DNA of 48,066 nt from a virus: positions 1 to 48,066 of the IMG/VR virus record IMGVR_UViG_3300047089_000085. The stretch is one strand, 5' to 3'. The notes beneath the pieces were generated by a model. It made no database searches. It saw only the letters and a program-made list of their open reading frames with translations, and was not told where the DNA came from. Both the position numbers and the translations under genes were made by a program. Positions 31,075 to 38,734 of this stretch are shown in pieces; the stretch's first letter is position 1; every line of letters starts with the position of its first letter.

Positions 31075-31553
31075 CCGGCGGCTCGTCGCGAGCGAATCTC
31101 GTCCACCTTCGCCGAGGCACGTTCGAAGAGCGATTGAAGAGCCTCCACCTTGCGACCCTCGTCGGTGAACAGCTTGCCGGCCACGGCCAAGTTGTCGCGA
31201 TGCCGCGACGTGGCGACCTCCAGCCGTCGCCGCGTACGCGGCGCCGCGTTCTCCTCGGTGTCCTTCCCCGGCCTCGTCGCGCGCCACGAGCCGCGATCCT
31301 TCCGGTCGCTACACCACCCCAGTCCATACTGCGACATCAGCAGATCGCGAATCCTGGTCGCATGACGTTTGAGCAGCACGATCTCGTTAACGCCGACCTC
31401 GTCAAGAGCAACGCCAAGAACAATGCTCGCTAGTTCCGACCATTGAAATGAAGCTCCAGGTCGTCGCCTGGACTGATATTCGACGGCGGCAGCGGCTCGC
31501 GCGACGACTGGTTTGCCATGATCGGCCTTGAATCCTGCGAAATTGAGCATCAT
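31071..31553 (-). CDS. Hypothetical protein, 160 aa
   Basis: Not recognised. It has a hydrophobic helix pair around residues 38-70 (WSELASIVLGVALDEVGVNE; IVLLKRHATRIRDLLMS) and a charged, Arg-rich second half with a coiled-coil-like end (VEALQSLFERASAKVDEIRS). The ATG at 31553 has GGAGG seven bases upstream and overlaps the preceding TGA. It lies between two sugar genes, but shows no enzyme motif. Confidence 0.6.
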   Translation of the reverse strand: MMLNFAGFKADHGKPVVARAAAAVEYQSRRRPGASFQWSELASIVLGVALDEVGVNEIVLLKRHATRIRDLLMSQYGLGWCSDRKDRGSWRATRPGKDTEENAAPRTRRRLEVATSRHRDNLAVAGKLFTDEGRKVEALQSLFERASAKVDEIRSRRAAG

Positions 31554-32056
31554 GTCTTGTCCTCCGTTGTTGTAGGCGTCGCGACAAATGAAATCTCATT
31601 CAAGACTCTCCACGAGCTTGCTGGCCAGTGGTGTCCGTAATTGCAGTGCTCAGTGCATGGTTCTATCGGATAGAGGCGTTCGCCCCATTTCACAATCACT
31701 CTCGCTCCACACGGGGACGTGCCCCACTTCATCCGCGGACGAGGAGCGAGACCGGCCAGCGGCCGCTTCCCGACGCGCGCCAACGCCGCTTCGAGTCTTT
31801 CGATCTCATTGAGCAGATCTGGCACCATTGCGCTGATGCTTACCTCCGCATCGATCGCAACTACTTGCTGGCCACGGTAGGCGTCTGCGCCACGGTACTC
31901 GCCGCGCGCGATATCGCTCTCGACCATCGCGAGCAATTTCCGGCCAGCGTCTTTTGATCCGCCCACGTTGCGGTGCCTGAGGGTGCCATCCGGCTCGCGC
32001 CAGCGCGCGACCCATGTCCGCCCGCGCTGATCCTTCCGCTTGAACAGTGCGCCCAT
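31550..32056 (-). CDS. Protein with integrase-like arm-binding domain and Cys/His end, 168 aa
   Basis: Residues 1-55 (LFKRKDQRGRTWVARWREPD; GSKDAGRKLLAMVESDIARG) look like the N-terminal arm-type DNA-binding domain of tyrosine integrases ('R-G-x-x-W-x-A-R-x-R-x-P-D-G'). No catalytic domain follows. Instead there is a helix pair (MVPDLLNEIERLEAALARVG) and a new end with EPCTEHCNYGHHW, a possible metal site. The real integrase lies at 46053. It may be a DNA-binding regulator built from an integrase fragment. ATG after TAG-CC; linked to the fusion gene upstream. Confidence 0.6.
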   Translation of the reverse strand: MGALFKRKDQRGRTWVARWREPDGTLRHRNVGGSKDAGRKLLAMVESDIARGEYRGADAYRGQQVVAIDAEVSISAMVPDLLNEIERLEAALARVGKRPLAGLAPRPRMKWGTSPCGARVIVKWGERLYPIEPCTEHCNYGHHWPASSWRVLNEISFVATPTTTEDKT

Positions 32057-32058
32057 GG

Positions 32059-33522
32059 CTACGCCTCCATGAGCTGCTTGAGGTAGGGCCGATAGAGAAT
32101 CTCGGCCTGTCGGTCATTCAAGAAATACTCAGGACGAGTCAGAACGTCGGCGCCGTGCGGCAGAAGCTGGAGCGCTGAATAGTGATAGGACACGACCGGC
32201 CGCCCCCCTCGATGCGGGACGCCCCCGCGCACGTCGAGCGCCCTCGCGTGGATGTTCCACGGCGCCGCCATTGCCCCCGGATGCGTGACGACGTGGGCGC
32301 CAAACCGCTCCGGCCACGCGTCGAGGTACGCCTGGTCGCCGTACCGCATGCGTCGGTCCTGAACCGGCGCCTGCTCGATGCGATCGAAGCACCAATCCCG
32401 GCACTCGCTGGCCCAATCCTCGGCAACGGCCTTGTCGCCGAAGTGCACGATGCCGACGTTGAAGGTACCGAAGACGCCGTGGCTCTCGACCGTCGGCCCC
32501 GGCAGCCCCGCCGACCTGGGCGCGAAGCCATGAGGGATGACCCCAGCGCGCGCCCCGCCGATTTCCGCGAAGACCGGCTCGGGGGAGCTGAAAAACGCCA
32601 CATCGGCGTCGACGTAGGTCACCGGCTCGCCGGTCTGCCGCATGACGTGCTCGACCCACTGCGGACCCACCGACCACATGTGCTCGGTGCGCGTCCGCCT
32701 CGGTCCGGGGAGCGCGTCGATCGCGAGCGCGGGCCACTCGGCGAGGAATGCATCGACGGGCGTCGCGCGCATCCCGGCCGCATTGGCCTTGTCATACGCC
32801 TCCGAGTCCCAGCACAGCGCATGAAGCTCGACGTGCGGCATGTGCTTCTGAAGCGTCGCCCACATCGTGCGCGCGCGCGTCCAATACTGCGCGTCGAAGT
32901 ACGTCGCAAAGACGCGCGGGCGCGAGAAGACGATCGCCATCGTGCCGGCGTCCGCTTCGAACACCAGGCCGCGAGTGAAGCCGTGGCGTTGCATCTCGGC
33001 CTCAAGCTCGGCGACGCCGAGTCGAAGCGCGGGGAACGATTGTCCGTAGCCTTTCGTCTCGAACCGCTCGGTCTGCTCGGCAAGCGGGATGCGATGCAAG
33101 ATGACCCAGCGCCGCGATGCCGCGCACATGTTCGCGACGTGCTCTTTCCACTCGTCGCCGTCGGTCCGATGAATGAGCGAACAGCCGTCGATCGTGATGT
33201 CGAAGGAGCGGGGCACCACCTGCGTCCCGAGCTCGGGCAGCCACCGCGACTCGGGGTAGCGCTCGCGCGCGATGGCGAGCGCCGGCTCGCTGATGTCGAT
33301 GCCGGTGTATGAGCGATAGGGAATACCGCCGCGGTCGAGCACCTCGCGCCCGTATCCGCTCGCGCACCCATATTCGAGGATGGAACCGGGGCAGTTCGTC
33401 GACTCGATGGCCTTCATGAAGGCGCCGAACGCCTGCGGCCATGTCTGGCTCGCGATCTGCTCGTCAACCAGCGCACGCTGCTGCGCCGCGACATCGGCCG
33501 TGCACCACGCTTCGCCGCTCAT
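32059..33522 (-). CDS. SAM methyltransferase fused to a glycosyltransferase, 487 aa
   Basis: Two enzymes in one chain. Residues about 25-200 are a class I SAM methyltransferase: ILEYGCASGYGREVL (48-62, motif I) and YTGIDISEPALAIARERYP (72-90, motif II). Residues about 205-487 look like a nucleotide-sugar transferase with VTYVDADVAFFSSPEPVF (301-318), DAD being the metal-binding motif, and GTFNVGIVHFGDKAV later. It could add a sugar and methylate it or its acceptor. The ATG at 33522 overlaps the preceding TGA; the in-frame ATG at 33546 is not supported. No membrane segments. Confidence 0.8.
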   Translation of the reverse strand: MSGEAWCTADVAAQQRALVDEQIASQTWPQAFGAFMKAIESTNCPGSILEYGCASGYGREVLDRGGIPYRSYTGIDISEPALAIARERYPESRWLPELGTQVVPRSFDITIDGCSLIHRTDGDEWKEHVANMCAASRRWVILHRIPLAEQTERFETKGYGQSFPALRLGVAELEAEMQRHGFTRGLVFEADAGTMAIVFSRPRVFATYFDAQYWTRARTMWATLQKHMPHVELHALCWDSEAYDKANAAGMRATPVDAFLAEWPALAIDALPGPRRTRTEHMWSVGPQWVEHVMRQTGEPVTYVDADVAFFSSPEPVFAEIGGARAGVIPHGFAPRSAGLPGPTVESHGVFGTFNVGIVHFGDKAVAEDWASECRDWCFDRIEQAPVQDRRMRYGDQAYLDAWPERFGAHVVTHPGAMAAPWNIHARALDVRGGVPHRGGRPVVSYHYSALQLLPHGADVLTRPEYFLNDRQAEILYRPYLKQLMEA

Positions 33523-34412
33523 GACGCGCTCTTTCCGAGATTGCATGTCGAACAGAGCGCTCTAAGGTTGTCCTCTTCGTTGCCGCCCCCTCGGGCTACG
33601 GCGACAATGTGATCGACATGAAGCACAACGTGTGGCGGTTTGGCGCCGCACATCTGACATGTCTGGCCGTCACGCAATAGTATTCGATGCCGCACAGATG
33701 GTCGTACGGCATCGCGACGCTTCTGCGGTCGGCGAAACATCCATAGTAATTCCTTCCACAGTCTGACGCGTTCATCGGTACTGTTGTGCGTCGGATCCGC
33801 GCGCCAGTCCTCGCCGCGTTGATCGCAGTCTTGCAAGTAGCGCCATAGCATCCCCTCGTACCTCTCCGCCGCGCGTCGCCCAGCTGTCGCCCACCACTGT
33901 TCGCCCAATACTCTCGCACTACTCCTGCGCAACCAGTCGCGTCGCTTTGGCCCTGGCTGCGGACCGGCGTAGATTAACCAGCGCCTGTCTTTCCCATCCT
34001 CGCCGGCAGGCTCTCCCTTGCCGCGTAATGCGAAACGTCTATCGCCCTGGTCCTCATTGTACATGCAGCCCAACTCTCGGATATCGAGCTTCGAGGTGCA
34101 ATGGGCTTCTGCGATACGCCATTCAGCGCGTTGTGCTTCTCTCCATGCTTCCCGGCTGGTCGCAGCCTTCATTAGTCCGACGAGGTATCGGCTCATATCA
34201 GCCGCCTTTATCCGCGGCTTCTTGGGCCAGTAATAGAATGATTCGCTGATATAGAAGTCTACGTCGAGCGCGGGAAAGGTCTTCTTGAGAGCATGGTGCT
34301 CGGTGAGCGTATAGCTGTAATGATCCGGCTCGCCCCTGACCGGAAACCGCAACAGCTCACGCACACCAGACGAGTCGTCCGCCGCGCTTTTGCACTGTGC
34401 CGCGCCGCTCAC
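33519..34412 (-). CDS. HNH endonuclease-like protein, 297 aa
   Basis: The C-terminal 60 residues are a clear HNH domain: CQMCGAKPP, then VLHVDHIVAVARGGGNEEDN and LRALCSTCNLGK, with both zinc Cys pairs and the His-Asn-His core (DH, N, and the following helix). The first 220 residues are not recognised; they are charged and Trp/Arg-rich. The GTG at 34412 overlaps the preceding stop. It interrupts the sugar block, and its base composition is lower in GC than its neighbours, so it may be an inserted mobile gene. Confidence 0.8.
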   Translation of the reverse strand: MSGAAQCKSAADDSSGVRELLRFPVRGEPDHYSYTLTEHHALKKTFPALDVDFYISESFYYWPKKPRIKAADMSRYLVGLMKAATSREAWREAQRAEWRIAEAHCTSKLDIRELGCMYNEDQGDRRFALRGKGEPAGEDGKDRRWLIYAGPQPGPKRRDWLRRSSARVLGEQWWATAGRRAAERYEGMLWRYLQDCDQRGEDWRADPTHNSTDERVRLWKELLWMFRRPQKRRDAVRPSVRHRILLRDGQTCQMCGAKPPHVVLHVDHIVAVARGGGNEEDNLRALCSTCNLGKSAS

Positions 34413-34984
34413 AGCTTCCTCACGGCGATCAGCTTCGCGCTCTCATGTAGCAGCTCCAGCTTCCGCCTGTAGCAGGACACGAAGGCGCGAATCGCCGTGC
34501 CCGGCGCGTCGGTCGGATCGCGATCCACCGGTCGCCACTCGTAATCGTCGAACATGAGGATCCCTCCAGGCTTGAGTAAGTCGAAGACGCGCACGGCGTC
34601 GTTGAGCACAGCGGCTGACGAGTGGTCGCCGTCGATGAAAGCGGCATCGAACGGAGCCCAACGGACGCCGCTGTTACGAGCGTCCTCGACGCGCCACATG
34701 GCATCGACCGGCAGCGCGCGGCCGCGGGTGTTGTCCACCCATCGACGACGGACGGCGTCCCAGTCGTCTGTAGGCCGGTCGGCATACGAGGCGAACGGCT
34801 CGACGCACACGATGTCGCAGTCCTCGCCCGTCAGGATCTCATCGAGGAACCAGCATGCCGTGCGCCCCTCGTAGCTGCCGACTTCCAGGATTTCGACGCC
34901 GTCCTTGCCGACGAGGTGCGCGAGCATGTCCTTCATCGCGGGATAGATCTCGCTCGACCAGTCGACGGTGAAGTCGTAGGCCAT
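34409..34984 (-). CDS. SAM-dependent methyltransferase (type 24-like), 191 aa
   Basis: Methylates a small molecule or sugar. VEILEVGSYEGRTACWFLDE (residues 30-49) is the SAM-binding motif I, DIVCVEPFASY motif II, FDAAFIDGDHSSAAVLND (112-129) the Asp/His region typical of methyltransferase type 24, and LLKPGGILMFDDYEW the post-IV motif. ATG at 34984 shares a base with the preceding stop. Part of the tight sugar block; often found with glycosyltransferases in surface-sugar clusters. Confidence 0.85.
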   Translation of the reverse strand: MAYDFTVDWSSEIYPAMKDMLAHLVGKDGVEILEVGSYEGRTACWFLDEILTGEDCDIVCVEPFASYADRPTDDWDAVRRRWVDNTRGRALPVDAMWRVEDARNSGVRWAPFDAAFIDGDHSSAAVLNDAVRVFDLLKPGGILMFDDYEWRPVDRDPTDAPGTAIRAFVSCYRRKLELLHESAKLIAVRKL

Positions 34985-35586
34985 CAGACGGCCCTCGCGA
35001 CGATGGCGCAGCTTTGCACCGCTTGCGGCTGGCCCGTGTGAATGTCGAGGATTCCCGCCGACGCCGGGATGTTCAGGCGCCAGTCGCACGAGAGAATCTC
35101 CCAACACGGGCGACAAAAGATGATGCGCAGGCCCGACGGCGTGAACCGCCAATGATCTGAGGGACTGGGGTGATAGGGGAACTGGAACGGCACCGACACG
35201 ATCGCGAGCCCGCCGACGCGCAGCACGTCGCGTATCTGCATGACCGCCTCGAACGGCTGCTCGACGTGTTCGAGCGTCGACAAGCAGATAACCGTGCCGA
35301 CGCTGTTGTACCCGTACGCCTCCGAGAGCTGCGCGATAGAGCATCCACCGGTGCCGGGGTCCTCGCATCGGTAGCCGGGCGCCCACTCCTCGAGCGGGCG
35401 GTGCGCGTTGATGTACCGAAGCTCTTGCGCCTTGACGATGTCGACGCCACGCTTCAGTGCGTCGATGGTGCGGCGGTAGTCCGCCAGGCATGGGTATTCG
35501 AGTCCACCGGCCTCCACCACGAGCTGCGGCAGCGCGCCGTGCGCGGCGACCGTCTCGGCGATGAGCCCAACGTCATCCGCAAACAT
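34984..35586 (-). CDS. SAM methyltransferase (type 11-like), 200 aa
   Basis: Carries VICLSTLEHVEQPFEAVMQI (about residues 98-117) and VLRVGGLAIVSVPFQFPYHP, the motif IV and post-IV regions of type 11 methyltransferases, and DHWRFTPSGL, a common finish of sugar-cluster methyltransferases. The usual Gly-rich motif I is weak or missing near the N-terminus (residues 20-60), so the first part may be shortened or divergent. It begins directly after the aminotransferase gene's stop (TGA-ATG). Confidence 0.75.
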   Translation of the reverse strand: MFADDVGLIAETVAAHGALPQLVVEAGGLEYPCLADYRRTIDALKRGVDIVKAQELRYINAHRPLEEWAPGYRCEDPGTGGCSIAQLSEAYGYNSVGTVICLSTLEHVEQPFEAVMQIRDVLRVGGLAIVSVPFQFPYHPSPSDHWRFTPSGLRIIFCRPCWEILSCDWRLNIPASAGILDIHTGQPQAVQSCAIVARAV

Positions 35587-36666
35587 TCAAGTCAGCTCCT
35601 TGACGGCCGCGATCACGGCGTCCTGTTCGTTGTCTCGAAGCTCCGGGTAACAGGGGAGGCTCAGAACCGTGCGCGCCAGCTCCTCGGCATTGGGGAACTG
35701 CCCGGCGAAGCCGAGATGACTCCACCGCTCATGCTGGTGAATCGCTCGGCTGTAATGGATCTGCGTGCCGATGCCGCGCTCTTCAAGCCCCGCCTTCAGC
35801 CGGTCGCGCTCGGGGTGCCGCACCACATAGCAGTGGTAAACGGAGCCGCGACCAGCGACCGGGACGACCTTGCCGTCAAGCTCCTCGTCGTAGCGCTCCG
35901 CGATGTCCCGGCGGCGTTCGTTCCACTCATGGACACGCGGGAGCTTGATGCGAAGGTATGCGGCCTGTAGCTCCGAGAGGCGCGAGTTTTGGCCACGCGT
36001 TCGAACGTTGTCGCCATCGAAGCCGTAATGTCGCATCGCGCGAGCGCGGCGGTCGATGTCGTCGTTGTTCGTGATGATGGCGCCACCGTCACCGAGCGCG
36101 CCCATGCTCTTGGATGGGTAGAAACTGACGGCGCCGGCCGCTCCTTCGGTACCGACCAGTCGACTCGGGTTGTCGACGCTCGCCCAATTCGTCGGCGCTC
36201 CCATGGCGTGCGCAATGTCCTCGACGATGGACGCCACGGGCACCGCGCGCCCCGTGTCGATCGGCGCGGGTGTGCCGAACATGGACACCGCCAGTTGCGC
36301 GCGCGCGTTCACCGGCTCGTCGCGCAGGTCGGCGTTTGCCGTCAGCAGGTAGACGTCGCGCAGCACGATGTCCGCCCCCGTCGCCTCGATGGCGTTGGCG
36401 CACGGGACGGCGGTGAACGCGGGACACAGCACCTTGTCGCCCGGCCCTACGCCGACACACCGCAGCGCGATCTCGACCGCGTCCGTTCCCGACGCGACTC
36501 CGATCGCATGCTTCACGCCGAACCATGCCGCCAGTTCCGACTCGAATGCTTCGAGCTCGTGGCCGTAGAGCACGCGGCCCGAGTCGATGACGCGCGCGGT
36601 CGCGGCGAGGATCGAATCGCGCAGCTCGTGGTTCTGCCGCCCGACGTCGAGAAACGGAACGCGCAT
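35587..36666 (-). CDS. DegT/DnrJ/EryC1-type sugar aminotransferase, 359 aa
   Basis: PLP enzyme that puts an amino group on a keto-sugar nucleotide. MRVPFLDVGRQNHELRD is the family's start; ASGTDAVEIALRCVGVGPGD (58-77) binds the cofactor phosphate, VEDIAHAMGA (148-157) holds the ring-contacting Asp, and SFYPSKSMGALGDGG (181-195) holds Lys186, the Schiff-base lysine. Full length and intact. ATG at 36666 with GGAGCTGCTTTG ahead. No sugar dehydratase or epimerase lies in the window, so the substrate must come from the host or genes outside. Confidence 0.9.
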   Translation of the reverse strand: MRVPFLDVGRQNHELRDSILAATARVIDSGRVLYGHELEAFESELAAWFGVKHAIGVASGTDAVEIALRCVGVGPGDKVLCPAFTAVPCANAIEATGADIVLRDVYLLTANADLRDEPVNARAQLAVSMFGTPAPIDTGRAVPVASIVEDIAHAMGAPTNWASVDNPSRLVGTEGAAGAVSFYPSKSMGALGDGGAIITNNDDIDRRARAMRHYGFDGDNVRTRGQNSRLSELQAAYLRIKLPRVHEWNERRRDIAERYDEELDGKVVPVAGRGSVYHCYVVRHPERDRLKAGLEERGIGTQIHYSRAIHQHERWSHLGFAGQFPNAEELARTVLSLPCYPELRDNEQDAVIAAVKELT

Positions 36667-37505
36667 CAAAGCAGCTCCTTCACGAGATCGAGGATCTGCG
36701 GGACGCGGTTGACGTAGGTATGCGACTGCAAACACTCGGCCTCGATCACAGGGACGTGTAAATCAACGTTGTTCATGGATCTGCGGATCGCATCGCGCGC
36801 CGAAGCGATGTCGTCGAAGCTCCAACTAATCGGAGGCGGCGCATGCGCCAAGGGCGCTTTGCCATCGCTGACGACTGCGCAGCCCATGCCGGCCGCTTCG
36901 AAGATCCGCATGTTGTTTGCGGCCCCCCGCGCCCACTCCGCGTGAACGTTGAAAACCACCTTTGCTCGCGCCAGCGTCTTGAAGTACTCGGGGCCGAAGA
37001 CGGGCGGCAGGACCGTCACGACATCCGCCAGCTCGGCCAGCATCTGCGTGCGCCGCTGGTGGTTCGGCCCCGTCGTCCCAATGAAGATGCAGCCGAGGTC
37101 ACGCTTCACGCCCATCCCGTGCACGCGCGCCCGAGTGTCGAAGCAGAGCGGCATGTAGCGCGCGCGAGCACCCGCTGCGGTCGCTGCCTCGACCATCCAG
37201 GGAATCGACGACAGGATGAGATCATATGCATGGGTGCCGTCGCTCTTCAGGCATTCCCACGGCATCGGCTTGCACACGGCCGCCACCTGCGCGACGCGAA
37301 CCGCGCCCCACGCATGGGCCATGACGCCGAAGTTGTCCATCGCATAGACCACGTCCGTCTGATGCGACTTCGGCGGGGCGCCATCGTTCAGAACCCACCC
37401 CGTCACATCGTGGTCCATCTGCGCGAGGTAGAAACACGTAGCGTCGAGGTGCCCGTAGGGGATCGCCTCTTTGCAGTAGACAGAATCGGCAACCAGGATC
37501 TTCAA
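36666..37505 (-). CDS. CgeB-like glycosyltransferase, 279 aa
   Basis: GT-B-type transferase. KILVADSVYCKEAIPYGHLD is the N-terminal fold start; RDLGCIFIGTTGPNHQRRTQ and FNVHAEWARGAANNMRIFEA, AGMGCAVVSDG (about 186-215) match the nucleotide-sugar-binding C-terminal half of CgeB / Glyco_trans_1_2 proteins, known from spore coat and surface sugar clusters. The start is TTG at 37505: AAGGAACACGCC precedes it and it overlaps the preceding TGA (TTGA). Its stop overlaps the aminotransferase ATG. Confidence 0.8.
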   Translation of the reverse strand: MKILVADSVYCKEAIPYGHLDATCFYLAQMDHDVTGWVLNDGAPPKSHQTDVVYAMDNFGVMAHAWGAVRVAQVAAVCKPMPWECLKSDGTHAYDLILSSIPWMVEAATAAGARARYMPLCFDTRARVHGMGVKRDLGCIFIGTTGPNHQRRTQMLAELADVVTVLPPVFGPEYFKTLARAKVVFNVHAEWARGAANNMRIFEAAGMGCAVVSDGKAPLAHAPPPISWSFDDIASARDAIRRSMNNVDLHVPVIEAECLQSHTYVNRVPQILDLVKELL

Positions 37506-38017
37506 GGCGTGTTCCTTCCGGTGAGCAGCATCAAGTTCCCGACGCGATCCACCTCGCGAAAGTGCGTTTCCCAAATCGGCGCGTACTCGGGTCTGTGGCA
37601 GTCGTGCAAGAAAATGCAGCGCGGCGGGTTCACCAGGTAGGAAACGATCTTCGCGAGGAACGCGGCGCATTCGACTCGTGCCCGCCCGTCGATGAGAAAC
37701 ACATCCTGACGCCCGGCGGTGACCTGGACGTAGTCGCGAAACGTGATCCCGTTCCCATCGTCGCCCGTGTCGACCCATGGACCACTCGGCGGGACGTAGA
37801 GCAGCGACACGTTCGGCGGGATGTCGGCCAACAGCGCACGGGCCCATTCGAGTTGATGCTCGACCGTCGTCACACGGGCGACGCGCCCGGCAAACCACCG
37901 CGTCGAGGCGCCCGAACCCCACTCGAAAACTCGATCGCTTGGACGCAGCTTGCTACCGAGAAACGCGACCTCGTCCGCGGTCATCATCGGCAGGTCGGTC
38001 ATATGTATTTCGTGCAT
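37502..38017 (-). CDS. SAM methyltransferase-like protein, 171 aa
   Basis: Residues 28-40 read DRVFEWGSGASTRW, a class I SAM motif I (E-x-G-x-G-x-S-T), followed by VTTVEHQLEWARALLAD (motif II) and VFLIDGRARVECA (motif IV-like Asp-Gly). The end (CIFLHDCHRPEYAPIW) resembles small sugar-cluster methyltransferases. ATG at 38017 with GGGGAGCAGCG ahead is the clear start; the open frame upstream to 38374 is Arg/Pro-rich and not needed. First gene of the sugar block. Confidence 0.8.
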   Translation of the reverse strand: MHEIHMTDLPMMTADEVAFLGSKLRPSDRVFEWGSGASTRWFAGRVARVTTVEHQLEWARALLADIPPNVSLLYVPPSGPWVDTGDDGNGITFRDYVQVTAGRQDVFLIDGRARVECAAFLAKIVSYLVNPPRCIFLHDCHRPEYAPIWETHFREVDRVGNLMLLTGRNTP

Positions 38018-38389
38018 CGCTGCTCCCCGTTTCGCGCGCCCGCGAGGTCGCCGGCCGTGCGCGCATTGCACCGGTGGGTCCTCGTCGTGTCGCCCTTCAC
38101 TCATCCCCGGTTTTCGCTTCGGACGGACCAGCCTCCTGACCGCCACCCTCCCTCTTCCGAGGGTAGGGTAGCTACGTGTTCCTATTGGACCTACAACCTG
38201 CTGGCGACATGGCCCCTGGTGGCTTTCAGGGTCGTTCGCTTCTGAGTTGAGCCTATGTGATGTGATCGACCGTCTCCCGTGGAGTGTCTGGGCGTGCGAC
38301 GGGCGACTGGTGGACCCGCTGCCTTTCATGAGCACGTCCTGATCGATCTTCACGCCCGTCGGCGTGTCGGCCATATTTATTCGCGGCAG
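38018..38389. other. Gap of about 370 bases between helicase-side and sugar-side genes
   Basis: No convincing gene. A minus-strand frame from ATG 38374 starts protein-like (MADTPTGVKIDQDVLMKG) but soon turns Arg/Ser/Pro-rich and lacks a ribosome site. An imperfect hairpin lies at 38145-38169 (ACCCT/AGGGT outside, CCTC-TTCC-GAGG inside), without a T-run. The gap separates two gene groups and is a natural place for a promoter of the sugar block, but no strong box pair is visible. Confidence 0.4.
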
Positions 38390-38734
38390 TCAGCATGCCG
38401 GTCTCTCAACATCGAGAGAAACAGTGCCACCGAGAGCACCAATGGACCCCGTGAGGGGTGCTGACGGAATCTTTCCGCCGTCGAAGGCGGGACAAATCAC
38501 ATAGTGCGGATGCCGCTTACCGAAGCGGACCGCGCAGAACTCCGAACAGAGCCCCGCACACCGTTGCTCCGGCTGCATCCACAGTTCCCGCCTCGGCTTC
38601 TCGTCTTCGCCCGTCGGCGGCGCCGCGACCTGGCGCGAAGCCGGATAGCCGGCGAGGCCGAACGCCATGAATTCGATCGGCACCACGATCCCGCATGCGT
38701 CGCAGCGCATCGGCAATGTCGACAGGTCGATCAC
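38390..38734 (-). CDS. Zinc-binding hypothetical protein, 114 aa
   Basis: Not recognised by name. MRCDACGIVVPIEFM near the N-terminus and CAGLCSEFCAVRFG near residue 65 give two Cys pairs, likely a zinc ribbon; a further Cys ends the chain. GTG at 38734 is chosen since it overlaps the helicase stop (GTGA); a TTG one codon earlier is possible. Last gene of the helicase group before the 370-base gap. Confidence 0.65.
   Translation of the reverse strand: MIDLSTLPMRCDACGIVVPIEFMAFGLAGYPASRQVAAPPTGEDEKPRRELWMQPEQRCAGLCSEFCAVRFGKRHPHYVICPAFDGGKIPSAPLTGSIGALGGTVSLDVERPAC

Noticed and set aside
37502-38374. 290 aa version of the methyltransferase at 37502
   Set aside because: The added N-terminal 119 residues are Arg/Pro/Ser-rich and unlike an enzyme, whereas the ATG at 38017 has a strong ribosome site.
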